Of a stretch of DNA of 14,386 nucleotides, positions 1 through 5,999 are shown piece by piece. Where the stretch lies: the NCBI GenBank assembly GCA_031267335.1, contig JAIRZH010000016.1, forward strand, positions 1-14,386. The letters run 5' to 3'. A model generated the notes under the pieces. That model was not told the origin of the DNA. It made no database searches and saw only the letters and a list, made by a program, of their open reading frames with translations. Both the position numbers and the translations under genes were made by a program. Every line of letters begins with the position of its first letter. Position 1 is the stretch's first letter. This DNA is from Oscillospiraceae bacterium (GTDB lineage: Bacteria; Bacillota; Clostridia; Oscillospirales; Acutalibacteraceae).

Positions 1-60
1 ATTATACTTTTGGGTTCAAAAATTTGGAAAATTAGACTTTGAGATTCCTTCTTAGATGCT

Positions 61-81
61 AAAAACCGCAGAAATACTGCG
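61..81 (-). terminator. Candidate intrinsic terminator after tRNA-Leu
   Basis: On the minus strand CGCAG, a 5-nt loop TATTT and CTGCG form a perfect 5-bp GC-rich stem. It is followed by G and then five T residues. It lies about 34 nt beyond the CCA end of the tRNA and in the same orientation, which fits termination of the tRNA transcript. The stem is short, so strength is uncertain. Confidence 0.55.
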
Positions 82-114
82 ATTCTGGCTTGTATCAAAA
101 TTAGGGTTTGGTGA

Positions 115-199
115 TGGTGCGGATAACAGGATTCGAACCTGCACAGTGCAACCTACACGAACCTGAATCGTGCGCGTATGCCAATTTCGCCATATCCGC
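115..199 (-). tRNA. tRNA-Leu (anticodon CAG)
   Basis: The minus strand folds as a full class II tRNA of 85 nt. The acceptor stem is GCGGATA with TATCCGC, discriminator A, and a CCA encoded in the DNA (115-117). The D stem is GCG/CGC with a GG-containing loop. The anticodon stem is CACGA/TCGTG with loop TTCAGGT, giving anticodon CAG at 163-165, which reads leucine codon CUG. A 13-nt variable region and a T arm GCAGG/CCTGT with loop TTCGAAT complete it. The long variable region and the A73 discriminator are leucine features. It stands alone downstream of the spc cluster, with a candidate terminator just after it. No convincing promoter was seen, though the AT-rich 205-260 stretch could hold one. 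Confidence 0.96.
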
Positions 200-557
200 A
201 TAATGTTATTTAAATTTATTTTTAGTATTAAATTCGTAAAAAACTCTATCACTTAAATTTCAAATCTGATTTTTTAACATTTGCTTTATAATTTTATAAA
301 CTATATGTTAGAAATACGCTGGAAAACAAAAAAATCTCCGGTCATTACATTCCTTTAGCTATCATAATATCTAATTATCTTCAAATTATTAATTATCACT
401 TTCAAATTAGAACAGTCTTAGGCCTTGACCCGATGATAAACTATATTTTATATTTTTTTAATTTATATTGCATTATTTTTTTTGTAATACGATAATATTT
501 TTTTCAAAATTTTCTTTATATAAATTCAACCAAAAAATTACTTGAAATTTAGTTATT

Positions 558-647
558 TCAAAACAACGGAGCAAGACTTAAATTACCGTAATTCGATGCA
601 TTTGATTCTCCATAAATTAAATAATCGCCCAATTTTGCAGCTAACAT
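558..647 (-). pseudogene. Possible gene remnant, 29 codons
   Basis: An ATG-to-TGA stretch of 29 codons reads MLAAKLGDYLIYGE and continues with a Tyr/Asn/Ser-rich tail ending APLF. The composition looks like real protein rather than random AT-rich translation, which would be rich in Lys, Ile, Asn and Phe. There is no Shine-Dalgarno sequence in front of the ATG, and a stop lies three codons upstream in frame. The start codon sits inside the left arm of the 16-bp inverted repeat. It may be a fragment of a decayed gene or chance; no family was recognised. Confidence 0.25.
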
Positions 648-677
648 AATTATTTAATAAAAAAATAACTGCTTTTG

Positions 678-711
678 AAAAACAAATAAAATTACAAAAA
701 TTGTAATTTTA
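678..711 (-). terminator. Candidate terminator downstream of map (AT-rich stem)
   Basis: Positions 687-697 and 701-711 form a perfect 11-bp palindromic stem with a 3-nt loop. On the minus strand it is followed by TTTGTTTTT (686-678). The stem contains only one G-C pair, so it is weak by usual standards. Its length, the U-rich tail and the position about 220 nt after the map stop make it the best candidate end of the secY-adk-map transcript. Nearly symmetrical AT hairpins can also arise by chance in such DNA. Confidence 0.4.
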
Positions 712-746
712 GCTTGTTAAATATAAATTCCCAAAAAACTATATAA

Positions 747-881
747 TTAAACTTCTTTTGAAATTTTATTGAACACTTCGTTTTTTTGTTTAAGGCTCCT
801 CGAAACATCCATATATGCTAATACCACTTTTTTCGAATCCGACGGTCTAAGGAAAAAGAAGTCTAATGAATAAATATATAA
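747..881 (-). pseudogene. Possible C-terminal gene remnant, about 44 codons
   Basis: An open stretch of about 44 codons ending in TAA has no ATG near its upstream boundary and no ribosome binding site. Its translation includes LRPSDSKKVVLAYMDVSRSL and ends in a charged KISKEV. That mix of Pro, Ser, Asp, Val and Arg is more protein-like than the surrounding DNA, and local GC content is higher (roughly 775-855). An internal ATG exists but has no Shine-Dalgarno sequence. It could be the tail of a gene whose 5' end has been lost. No family was recognised, and chance cannot be excluded. Confidence 0.3.
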
Positions 882-931
882 TTATGTTAGCTGTTTTTTT
901 AAATTAAAAATAATTAAATAATGAATTAAAA

Positions 932-1690
932 TTAAAAATCAGAACAGTCGGTTAAAATTTTAGTCTTTTGTTTTGTAACTGCAACTGTATGCTCAAAATG
1001 TGCTGAAAGGCAAGAGTCCTCGGTTACTACGCCCCAGCCATCATGACGTCTAATTATTTTCGAATCATTAACCATTACCATAGGTTCTATAGCAATTACA
1101 AGCCCTTCTTCGATCAAAGCACCTTCATCTGGTTCACCGTAATTTGGCACATTTGGATCTTCATGAACAGATCTTCCGATTCCATGGCCAACATATTCTT
1201 TAACAACAAAATAACCATTAGATTCAACGAATTTTTGAATTGAAAAACCAATATCACCTATTTTAGAACCGACTTTTACGGCTTTAATTCCGATTTGCAA
1301 AGCTTTTTTAGTAATTAAAAGTAAATTTTGCGCATTACTGGAAATTTCGCCACAAGCAAAAGTGAAAGCATTATCGCCATGAAAACCATCAATGCATGCA
1401 CCAACATCAATCGTTACGATATCACCGTTTTTAATAACACATTTCGAACTCGGTATAGTATGAATAACTTCATCGTTTATAGAAATGCAGGCACACGCCG
1501 GATAACCGGATTCACCTAAAAAAGAAGGCTTTGCACCCTGTGAAACTATAAAATCATTCATTAAATCGTCAAGATATTTAGTAGTAACACCAGGTTTTAC
1601 CGCTTCTCCGCCAATTTTTAAAGCTAAAGCAGAAATACGTCCGGCCTTACGCATTAATTTTATTTCTTCAGGAGTTTTTAGATTTATCAT
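932..1690 (-). CDS. map: Methionine aminopeptidase, type I
   Basis: This cytosolic dinuclear metallopeptidase removes the N-terminal methionine from nascent proteins when the second residue is small. The 252-residue length matches the short bacterial type Ia enzyme. The pita-bread fold ligands are all visible: Asp95 (TIDVG), Asp106 (HGDN), His169 (GHGIG), Glu202 (IEPM) and Glu233 (FEHT). The substrate-binding histidines His77 and His176 are also present. The ATG overlaps the adk stop by four bases (ATGA), so translation is probably coupled; the only upstream purine run is a weak GGTGAAAG inside adk. map after adk is the classic Firmicute order. In this window it is the last gene of the cluster, and no infA follows. 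A short cysteine-containing C-terminal tail (TDCSDF) is unremarkable. Confidence 0.97.
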   Translation of the reverse strand: MINLKTPEEIKLMRKAGRISALALKIGGEAVKPGVTTKYLDDLMNDFIVSQGAKPSFLGESGYPACACISINDEVIHTIPSSKCVIKNGDIVTIDVGACIDGFHGDNAFTFACGEISSNAQNLLLITKKALQIGIKAVKVGSKIGDIGFSIQKFVESNGYFVVKEYVGHGIGRSVHEDPNVPNYGEPDEGALIEEGLVIAIEPMVMVNDSKIIRRHDGWGVVTEDSCLSAHFEHTVAVTKQKTKILTDCSDF

Positions 1691-2334
1691 CTTTCACCGA
1701 GTATAGAAAGAATTTCTCCAGAAGTTTCCGGGAGAGGCCTATCGCCATTAATACTAACAAGCCTGCCGATTTTTTCATAATAATTTTTCAAAGGTAAAGT
1801 TTGATCATTATAAACTTTTAAACGTTTTTTAACTGTTTCATCGTTATCGTCAGACCGACATTCAAGTTCACTTCCACATTTATCACACATATTTTCCTGT
1901 TTTGGCCGCATATCACCAGTTATATTAAAAACAGAACCACAATTGGAGCAAATTCTACGGCCGGACATACGTTTATAAATGGTTTTTTCGCTAACTTGAA
2001 TTTCTATTACCTTAGTAATAGAAATTCCCATTTTTTCAAGAGCTTCTGCTTGTTTGACTGTACGCGGAAAACCATCAAGAATAAATCCATTCTTAAATTC
2101 CGGTTTTTCAATACAATTTTTTATTATATCAATTACTATGTCATCAGGTACTAATAAACCATTTTCTGTATAACTTTTAAGCTTTTGCGCTAAAGTACCG
2201 CTATTTTTTAATTCGCTTCTAATCATATCACCAGTAGAAATAGCAGGAATTCCTAGATTGTTTTTAACAATCTCAGCTTGAGTGCCTTTGCCTGCCCCCG
2301 GAGCACCGAGAAATATTATTCTTTTTGGTTCCAT
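1687..2334 (-). CDS. adk: Adenylate kinase with zinc-type LID
   Basis: Catalyses reversible phosphoryl transfer, ATP + AMP to 2 ADP, in the cytosol. The 215 residues match the long form. The P-loop GAPGAGKGT lies at residues 10-18. The AMP-binding section has STGDMIR (33-39), and DGFPRT (87-92) is the conserved core motif. The LID domain carries Cys129, Cys132, Cys150 and Cys153 in a C-x2-C...C-x2-C arrangement, the structural zinc site common in Gram-positive adenylate kinases. Start: ATG preceded by GAGG at 7 nt. It lies 89 nt after secY and overlaps map by 4 nt. In Firmicutes adk normally sits exactly here between secY and map. Confidence 0.98.
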   Translation of the reverse strand: MEPKRIIFLGAPGAGKGTQAEIVKNNLGIPAISTGDMIRSELKNSGTLAQKLKSYTENGLLVPDDIVIDIIKNCIEKPEFKNGFILDGFPRTVKQAEALEKMGISITKVIEIQVSEKTIYKRMSGRRICSNCGSVFNITGDMRPKQENMCDKCGSELECRSDDNDETVKKRLKVYNDQTLPLKNYYEKIGRLVSINGDRPLPETSGEILSILGER

Positions 2335-2423
2335 TAAATAACCTCTTCGAAAATCAACATTTCATTTTTAGTTTCTTAAAATTACAAAATTCTTTACTAC
2401 GGATTTAAAAATATATCAACTAA

Positions 2424-3749
2424 TTAATCTAAAAACCCTTTATATTTGCGCATCATCATTTGCGATTTAACTAATTTTACAGTTTCAAGAGCAACTCCGA
2501 CAAGAATTACAATCGAAGTACCGCTCATGAATAATCCGCCCATCGGCACAAATGCACCAAATAACATTGGGAAAATTGCTATAAATGCCAAAAATAACGC
2601 CCCCATTAAAGTAATACGGGACAAAATCTTCGAAAGATACTCAGTGGTTGGTTTGCCAGGACGAATTCCCGGAATTGCGCCACCACCTTGTCGCAAATTA
2701 TTCGAAATTTCAATCGGATTATATGAAATCGAAACATAAAAATAAGCGAACATAATTATCAAAACAAAATAAATAATTGTATAAATAATTCCGTTTACCG
2801 AAAATGCATCTAAAAACGTTTTTACCCAACCGGTAGGACTAGTAAACAAATTTATCATGCTCGGAACCGAAAGAATCGAACTGGCAAAAATTATCGGCAT
2901 AACACCAGCTAAGCCAATTTTTAAAGGTAAATGACTACTTTGACCATCGAATAATTTTCTACCAACGACTCTTTTAGCGTATTGAATCGGTATTCGTCTT
3001 TCGGCATCGTTCATAAAAACTATTAGCCAAGTCATACCTGTAAATACTAATAAACAAATCGGAACTAAAATAAAATACATCCAATAGTGAGCTGGATCTT
3101 CGAAAGCAAGATAAATATACGCAAATATTCTTGTTATGAGCGTTGGCATGCGTGAAACAATTCCGGCGAACATCAAAATAGAAACTCCGTTTCCGACGCC
3201 TTTTTCGTTAATTCTTTCCCCAAGCCACATCATTAAAGCCGTTCCTGCTGTAAAAACCGAAACGATCACAAAAGCAGAAAAAACACCATCAAAACCATTT
3301 GTGTATTTAACAATAGGCACACCGCCAAAAGTGTGATAACGTAAAAACGCATAATACGCAAAACCTTGAGTCACACCAAGAAAGATAGTAACAATACGTG
3401 TAATGGCATTAATTTTTTTTCTGCCTTCTTCGCCTTCGCGTTGAAGCGCTTCTAGAGACGGTAAAGCGACCCCCATAAGCTGCATTATAATAGAAGAATT
3501 AATATATGGGTTTACTGACATAGCAAAAAAAGTCGCTTGCGCGAATGCTCCACCTGATAGCGTATCGAAATACGCAAGAAGCGCACCACCATCGGATAAA
3601 TTACCCATAAAACCTTTCAATGCATAAACGTCCAAAAATGGAACCGGAATCAAAGACCCAATACGAAAAACAACCATTATTACGATAGTGTAAAAAAGTT
3701 TTTTTCTTAAATCACCAGTCTTCCAAGCTTGTTTGATAGATTCAAACAC
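2424..3749 (-). CDS. secY: Protein translocase subunit SecY
   Basis: SecY is the ten-helix channel subunit of the Sec translocon (with SecE and SecG) in the inner membrane. The 441-residue product has the alternating hydrophobic segments expected. The first helix starts around residue 18, followed by the IPVPFLDV and GGAFAQATFFAMSVNPYINSS regions typical of TM1-TM2. Cytosolic loops rich in basic residues follow (REGEEGRKK; RRIPIQYAKRVVGRK), the latter being a ribosome/SecA-contacting loop. The C-terminus is RKYKGFLD. The start is GTG: GGAGG lies 9 nt upstream inside the end of rplO, one base separates the rplO stop from the GTG, and the overlapping ATG is out of frame. Tight coupling to rplO is likely. 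The N-terminal third resembles clostridial SecY. Confidence 0.98.
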   Translation of the reverse strand: MFESIKQAWKTGDLRKKLFYTIVIMVVFRIGSLIPVPFLDVYALKGFMGNLSDGGALLAYFDTLSGGAFAQATFFAMSVNPYINSSIIMQLMGVALPSLEALQREGEEGRKKINAITRIVTIFLGVTQGFAYYAFLRYHTFGGVPIVKYTNGFDGVFSAFVIVSVFTAGTALMMWLGERINEKGVGNGVSILMFAGIVSRMPTLITRIFAYIYLAFEDPAHYWMYFILVPICLLVFTGMTWLIVFMNDAERRIPIQYAKRVVGRKLFDGQSSHLPLKIGLAGVMPIIFASSILSVPSMINLFTSPTGWVKTFLDAFSVNGIIYTIIYFVLIIMFAYFYVSISYNPIEISNNLRQGGGAIPGIRPGKPTTEYLSKILSRITLMGALFLAFIAIFPMLFGAFVPMGGLFMSGTSIVILVGVALETVKLVKSQMMMRKYKGFLD

Positions 3750-3750
3750 T

Positions 3751-4191
3751 TCATATCACCTCCGCTATTCCGCCTGCAGAATGAATTTTTTTCAAGGCGG
3801 ATTTAGAAAACATATTAGCTATAATTTTGAACTTTTTACTTAATTCGCCATCGCCAAGAATTTTTAATTTATCAAATTTTCTTTTAATAATACCATTTTT
3901 AATTAAAAATTCTGCATCGATAACTGAATTTTCTTCAAAATCACAAAGCTCATTCAAATTAACAACTTCTACGCTAAGAGCAAAAATATTATTAAACCCC
4001 CGTTTTGGTATACGGCGTTGTAAAGGCATCTGACCGCCTTCGAAGCCTACACGTCTCGGAGCACCGGAGCGAGCTTTTTGACCCTTGTGCCCTTTTCCGG
4101 CTGTTTTTCCATTTCCAGAACCATGGCCTCTTCCAATTCTTTTGTAAACATGCTTTGCACCAAACTTTGGTTTTAAATCCAAAACTTCCAT
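3751..4191 (-). CDS. rplO: 50S ribosomal protein L15
   Basis: L15 is a late-assembly 23S rRNA-binding protein of the large subunit. The 146-residue length is normal. The N-terminal half is the Gly/Lys/Arg-rich extended tail (RGHGSGNGKTAGKGHKGQKAR) with the FEGGQMPLQRRIPKRGF motif. The C-terminal globular half ends with KIHSAGGIAEVI. The ribosome binding site is AAAGGAGG about 8 nt before the ATG. In the usual order L30 (rpmD) precedes it directly. Here a 161-nt gap and two unrecognised genes intervene instead, and a candidate promoter lies in that gap, so the rplO-secY-adk-map part may be transcribed separately. Confidence 0.98.
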   Translation of the reverse strand: MEVLDLKPKFGAKHVYKRIGRGHGSGNGKTAGKGHKGQKARSGAPRRVGFEGGQMPLQRRIPKRGFNNIFALSVEVVNLNELCDFEENSVIDAEFLIKNGIIKRKFDKLKILGDGELSKKFKIIANMFSKSALKKIHSAGGIAEVI

Positions 4192-4238
4192 TTTAATCGC
4201 CTCCTTTATTAAACAAGAATAAACTAAAAATAAAATTC

Positions 4239-4253
4239 AATATAATATTAGCA
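4239..4253 (-). promoter_or_regulatory. Candidate extended -10 promoter for rplO-secY-adk-map
   Basis: In the 161-nt gap upstream of rplO the minus strand reads TGCTAATAT (4253-4245), an extended -10 element (TGn plus TAATAT). It is directly followed by an overlapping TATATT (4244-4239) with TTGTTT 16 nt upstream of the latter. Transcription would start near 4238, giving a leader of about 46 nt that includes the strong AAAGGAGG site. In very AT-rich DNA -10-like hexamers are frequent, so only the TG extension and the placement lend weight. Confidence 0.4.
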
Positions 4254-4352
4254 CATAATAAAAACAAATAAAATTAAAATTGGATAAAATTCATACATTA
4301 TTAATTAATTTAAAGTTTTTCAAAAAACTCAATTCCCGTATTTTTTTTGTTT

Positions 4353-4898
4353 TTATTTTCTCATGAATTTTCCTACATACTTTAGATTTTTTGCTCTTTT
4401 AATTTCTGCAATTATATCTTCAATTATACTTTCTAAGAAAAAACAAATTTCAAAAATTTCATCATTGGGAATTTTTAAACCTATAAAATCATCAAAATCA
4501 TATTCGTCAGAACAAAATTTGTCCAAACGGAAGACTATCATATTTCTAGTTATTCCTCCAATTAAAAATTTTAAATTTTTGATTAACAAACTAAAAAATT
4601 CATTATCATTTGTTTTTAAAATTTCTAAATATTTTTCAAGTTTAGTCACAGATTTTAAAATTTCTTTATAATCTAATAAAAAACTCTTAATCTTGTACTT
4701 TGTACCATCAAAATTTTCTTTAAAAAATTTATCAATATTTTCGTTATGATAAAGATGTTCAAGAAATAGATATCTTTTTGAAAGATCTCTACTTACGCGA
4801 TCTCCGAAATAATCAAGCAGAGAAATATTTAATATTTCATCAGTAAGCAGACGATTAAATTGTTTAATTTCATAATAAGTATTTTGCACAACTATCAT
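4353..4898 (-). CDS. Unrecognised protein, 181 residues (second gene of rpmD-site insert)
   Basis: Not recognised as any family. The product is Lys/Glu/Asp/Phe/Leu/Ile-rich and looks helical. It has no signal peptide and no clear membrane segment. Noticeable features are a charged, amphipathic stretch at about 65-115 (KSVTKLEKYLEILK is coiled-coil-like), an acidic patch DEYDFDDF at 131-138, and Cys129 and Cys152 only. The C-terminus is basic (KRAKNLKYVGKFMRK). The ATG is 6 nt after the stop of the upstream orphan, with only a weak purine run (AAGAAAG) ahead, so translation is probably coupled to that gene. Its length, lack of stops and varied composition argue for a real gene. It occupies, with its partner, the place of rpmD. 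It could be a lineage-specific or fast-evolving protein; no function is proposed. Confidence 0.75.
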   Translation of the reverse strand: MIVVQNTYYEIKQFNRLLTDEILNISLLDYFGDRVSRDLSKRYLFLEHLYHNENIDKFFKENFDGTKYKIKSFLLDYKEILKSVTKLEKYLEILKTNDNEFFSLLIKNLKFLIGGITRNMIVFRLDKFCSDEYDFDDFIGLKIPNDEIFEICFFLESIIEDIIAEIKRAKNLKYVGKFMRK

Positions 4899-4904
4899 GG
4901 GTTT

Positions 4905-5228
4905 TTATACTTTCTTGCGATGTTTTTCTTGGGCCGCATTTAGTTGCTCATCTATCTGATTAAAAAAATCAACCATCAAATTTTCATTTAGATTATCTAA
5001 TTTCTTTTTTAAAGAAAATTCCATAGCTCCTATCTGATTTAAGCTTACGAAACCTACATTATGAATCATAAATAAAGTTAATAAACTTGCTACAAAATCC
5101 TTTTGTAAAAATTTATTAACTTTAAATAAATTCTGGATTTTTAAAATATCTTTTGCTCTATTTGTTAGTTCAAGTAATTTACTTTTTTTGGAGGTTACGC
5201 TGCCTAGAAGGGATTTGATATTTGCCAT
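4905..5228 (-). CDS. Unrecognised protein, 107 residues (first gene of rpmD-site insert)
   Basis: Not recognised. The start chosen is the ATG at 5228, because GGAG lies 9 nt ahead of it; an ATG five codons earlier overlaps that GGAG and is unlikely. The product has a basic N-terminal part (MANIKSLLG, then TSKKSKLLELTNRAKDILK), a hydrophobic middle at about 44-63 (DFVASLLTLFMIHNVGFVSL), and a charged amphipathic C-terminal helix ending EKHRKKV. The middle is only moderately hydrophobic, so a membrane segment is possible but not clear. The first six residues resemble the start of ribosomal protein S20, but the rest does not follow that family. A candidate promoter with phased A-tracts lies directly upstream, and a second orphan gene follows 6 nt downstream. 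Confidence 0.75.
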   Translation of the reverse strand: MANIKSLLGSVTSKKSKLLELTNRAKDILKIQNLFKVNKFLQKDFVASLLTLFMIHNVGFVSLNQIGAMEFSLKKKLDNLNENLMVDFFNQIDEQLNAAQEKHRKKV

Positions 5229-5272
5229 AATTAATTTCTCCAAATTATTTATAAAACTTTGTTAAAAATCAT

Positions 5273-5334
5273 ATTTTAACACCAGCCAAGCAGTATCAAA
5301 AAGTACCAAAATATACTCAAAAATTACTTAAAAA
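5273..5334 (-). promoter_or_regulatory. Candidate promoter with phased A-tracts for the orphan pair
   Basis: On the minus strand TTGATA (5299-5294) and an extended -10, TGTTAAAAT (5281-5273), are separated by 15 nt counted to TAAAAT. The spacing is short, but the TGn extension compensates. Immediately upstream of the -35, runs of 4-5 A/T begin at 5298, 5308, 5319 and 5330 (plus-strand A-tracts). That is one per helical turn, an arrangement known to bend DNA and to act as an UP-like element. The start would fall near 5266, leaving about 38 nt of leader with GGAG. Confidence 0.5.
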
Positions 5335-5339
5335 TTTAT

Positions 5340-5417
5340 ATTTTGATTTAATAACGACAAAGTTTTTAGAACTAACTTTATAAAAATTATATTATTTATG
5401 ATTTACTAAATCAAAAT
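5340..5417. repeat. 11-bp inverted repeat with nested hairpin after rpsE
   Basis: ATTTTGATTTA (5340-5350) pairs perfectly with TAAATCAAAAT (5407-5417). Inside it AAAGTT (5359-5364) pairs with AACTTT (5374-5379). The structure lies between the rpsE stop and the candidate promoter of the orphan genes. It has no U-tract, so it is not a standard terminator. It may protect the 3' end of the upstream mRNA, or be an AT-rich coincidence. Confidence 0.35.
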
Positions 5418-5465
5418 TAATCCTTACATAAGCTTTAAGCAACACTCTAAAAGATTATTTAAAAT

Positions 5466-5978
5466 TTAATTAAAAACTTCTTGCACGGTCTTTCCCCTAT
5501 CTTTTGCTACTCTTTCGATATTTCTTAATGAATTAAGACCTTGCATAACTGCCTTCACAACATTATATGGATTGTTAGAACGCAAAGATTTAGCACGCAA
5601 ATCTTTTATCCCAACGGCTTCAATAACGGCACGTGCAGGACCACCTGCTAAAACACCCGTACCAGACGGAGCAGGCTTTAACAAAACCTTTCCAGCACCA
5701 TATTTTCCTATAATACCATGTGGAATTGTACCGCCTCTGAGTGAAACTTTAAAAATATTTTTTTTAGCATCTGCGATTCCCTTTCTTATCGCATCAGGAA
5801 TTTCACCAGATTTACCCGAACCAACTCCGACACTGCCTTTGCCGTCTCCGACAACCATTAAAGCAGCAAATTTAAAAATCCTGCCGCCTTTAACAGTTTT
5901 AGATACCCGGTTCACGGCGACAAGCCGTTCTTTTAAATCACTTTCTTTTTTATCGTTTTTAAAATTAGGTTTTGCCAA
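5466..5978 (-). CDS. rpsE: 30S ribosomal protein S5
   Basis: S5 is a small-subunit protein at the mRNA entry channel with a role in decoding accuracy. Typical elements are the N-terminal double-stranded-RNA-binding-like domain (LKERLVAVNRVSKTVKGGRIFKF), the GVGSGKSGEIPDAIRKG loop, GTIPHGI and the C-terminal GVLAGGPARAVIEAVGIKD section. The start chosen is TTG at 5978, with GAGG 8 nt upstream, giving a protein of 170 residues beginning MAKP. A GTG three codons earlier overlaps the GAGG itself and is less likely. It follows rplR with a 21-nt gap. Normally rpmD comes next, but here 222 nt of non-coding DNA and two orphan genes follow. Confidence 0.97.
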   Translation of the reverse strand: MAKPNFKNDKKESDLKERLVAVNRVSKTVKGGRIFKFAALMVVGDGKGSVGVGSGKSGEIPDAIRKGIADAKKNIFKVSLRGGTIPHGIIGKYGAGKVLLKPAPSGTGVLAGGPARAVIEAVGIKDLRAKSLRSNNPYNVVKAVMQGLNSLRNIERVAKDRGKTVQEVFN

Positions 5979-5999
5979 AACTTGCACCTCTATATTTAT

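Larger units (their letters stand above)
638..893. repeat. 16-bp perfect inverted repeat bounding about 220 bp
   Basis: CAGCTAACATAATTAT at 638-653 is repeated exactly in inverted orientation as ATAATTATGTTAGCTG at 878-893. The pairing continues imperfectly inward (19 of 21 positions over 638-658 and 873-893). The segment between contains an 11-bp hairpin (687-711) and coding-like fragment 747-881. The layout resembles terminal inverted repeats of a small non-autonomous element or a recombinase-invertible segment. No clear target-site duplication is visible: the flanks are ATTTTG on the left and TTTTTT on the right. Confidence 0.45.
200..931. other. Gene-free AT-rich spacer between map and tRNA-Leu
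   Basis: About 730 bp with no intact gene on either strand, unusual in a window where most neighbours overlap or lie a few bases apart. It holds two short coding-like fragments on the minus strand (558-647 and 747-881), a perfect 16-bp inverted repeat (638-653 and 878-893) and an AT-rich hairpin with a U-tract (678-711). A few other short coding-looking strings occur on the minus strand near 310-440, such as one encoding SSGQGLRLF just before a stop. This pattern suggests one or more decayed genes. infA, rpmJ, rpsM and rpoA, which often follow map in Firmicutes, were looked for and not recognised here. Confidence 0.6.

Noticed and set aside
52..252. A 66-codon protein-coding frame over the tRNA-Leu region
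   Set aside because: It reads through the tRNA gene, whose structure is complete; the frame is incidental.
1043..1519. Plus-strand reading frames opposite map, and similar ones opposite other genes
   Set aside because: They lie antisense to well-supported conserved genes, have no ribosome binding sites or recognisable domains, and follow from the codon bias of the real genes.
4300..4345. Terminator after the second orphan gene
   Set aside because: AGTTTT-TTGA-AAAACT can form a 6-bp stem at about 4314-4329 on the minus strand, but only one G-C pair is present and no U-tract follows, so I do not call it.
4905..5228. First orphan gene as ribosomal protein S20 because it starts MANIKS
   Set aside because: Only the first six residues match. 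The S20 body, with its regular Arg/Lys-rich helices and a KGVIHKNxAxRKK-type end, is absent, and this protein has a hydrophobic middle instead. A chance or very distant link remains possible.
5296..5340. CRISPR-like short repeats in the spacer before the orphan genes
   Set aside because: The periodic units are only 10-11 bp, degenerate and without spacers; phased A-tracts explain them better.
5244..5465. A hidden rpmD (L30) in the 222-nt gap after rpsE
   Set aside because: The minus strand is broken by many stops in every frame. Only a 17-codon GTG-started stretch (about 5372-5435) is open, with no L30 motif.
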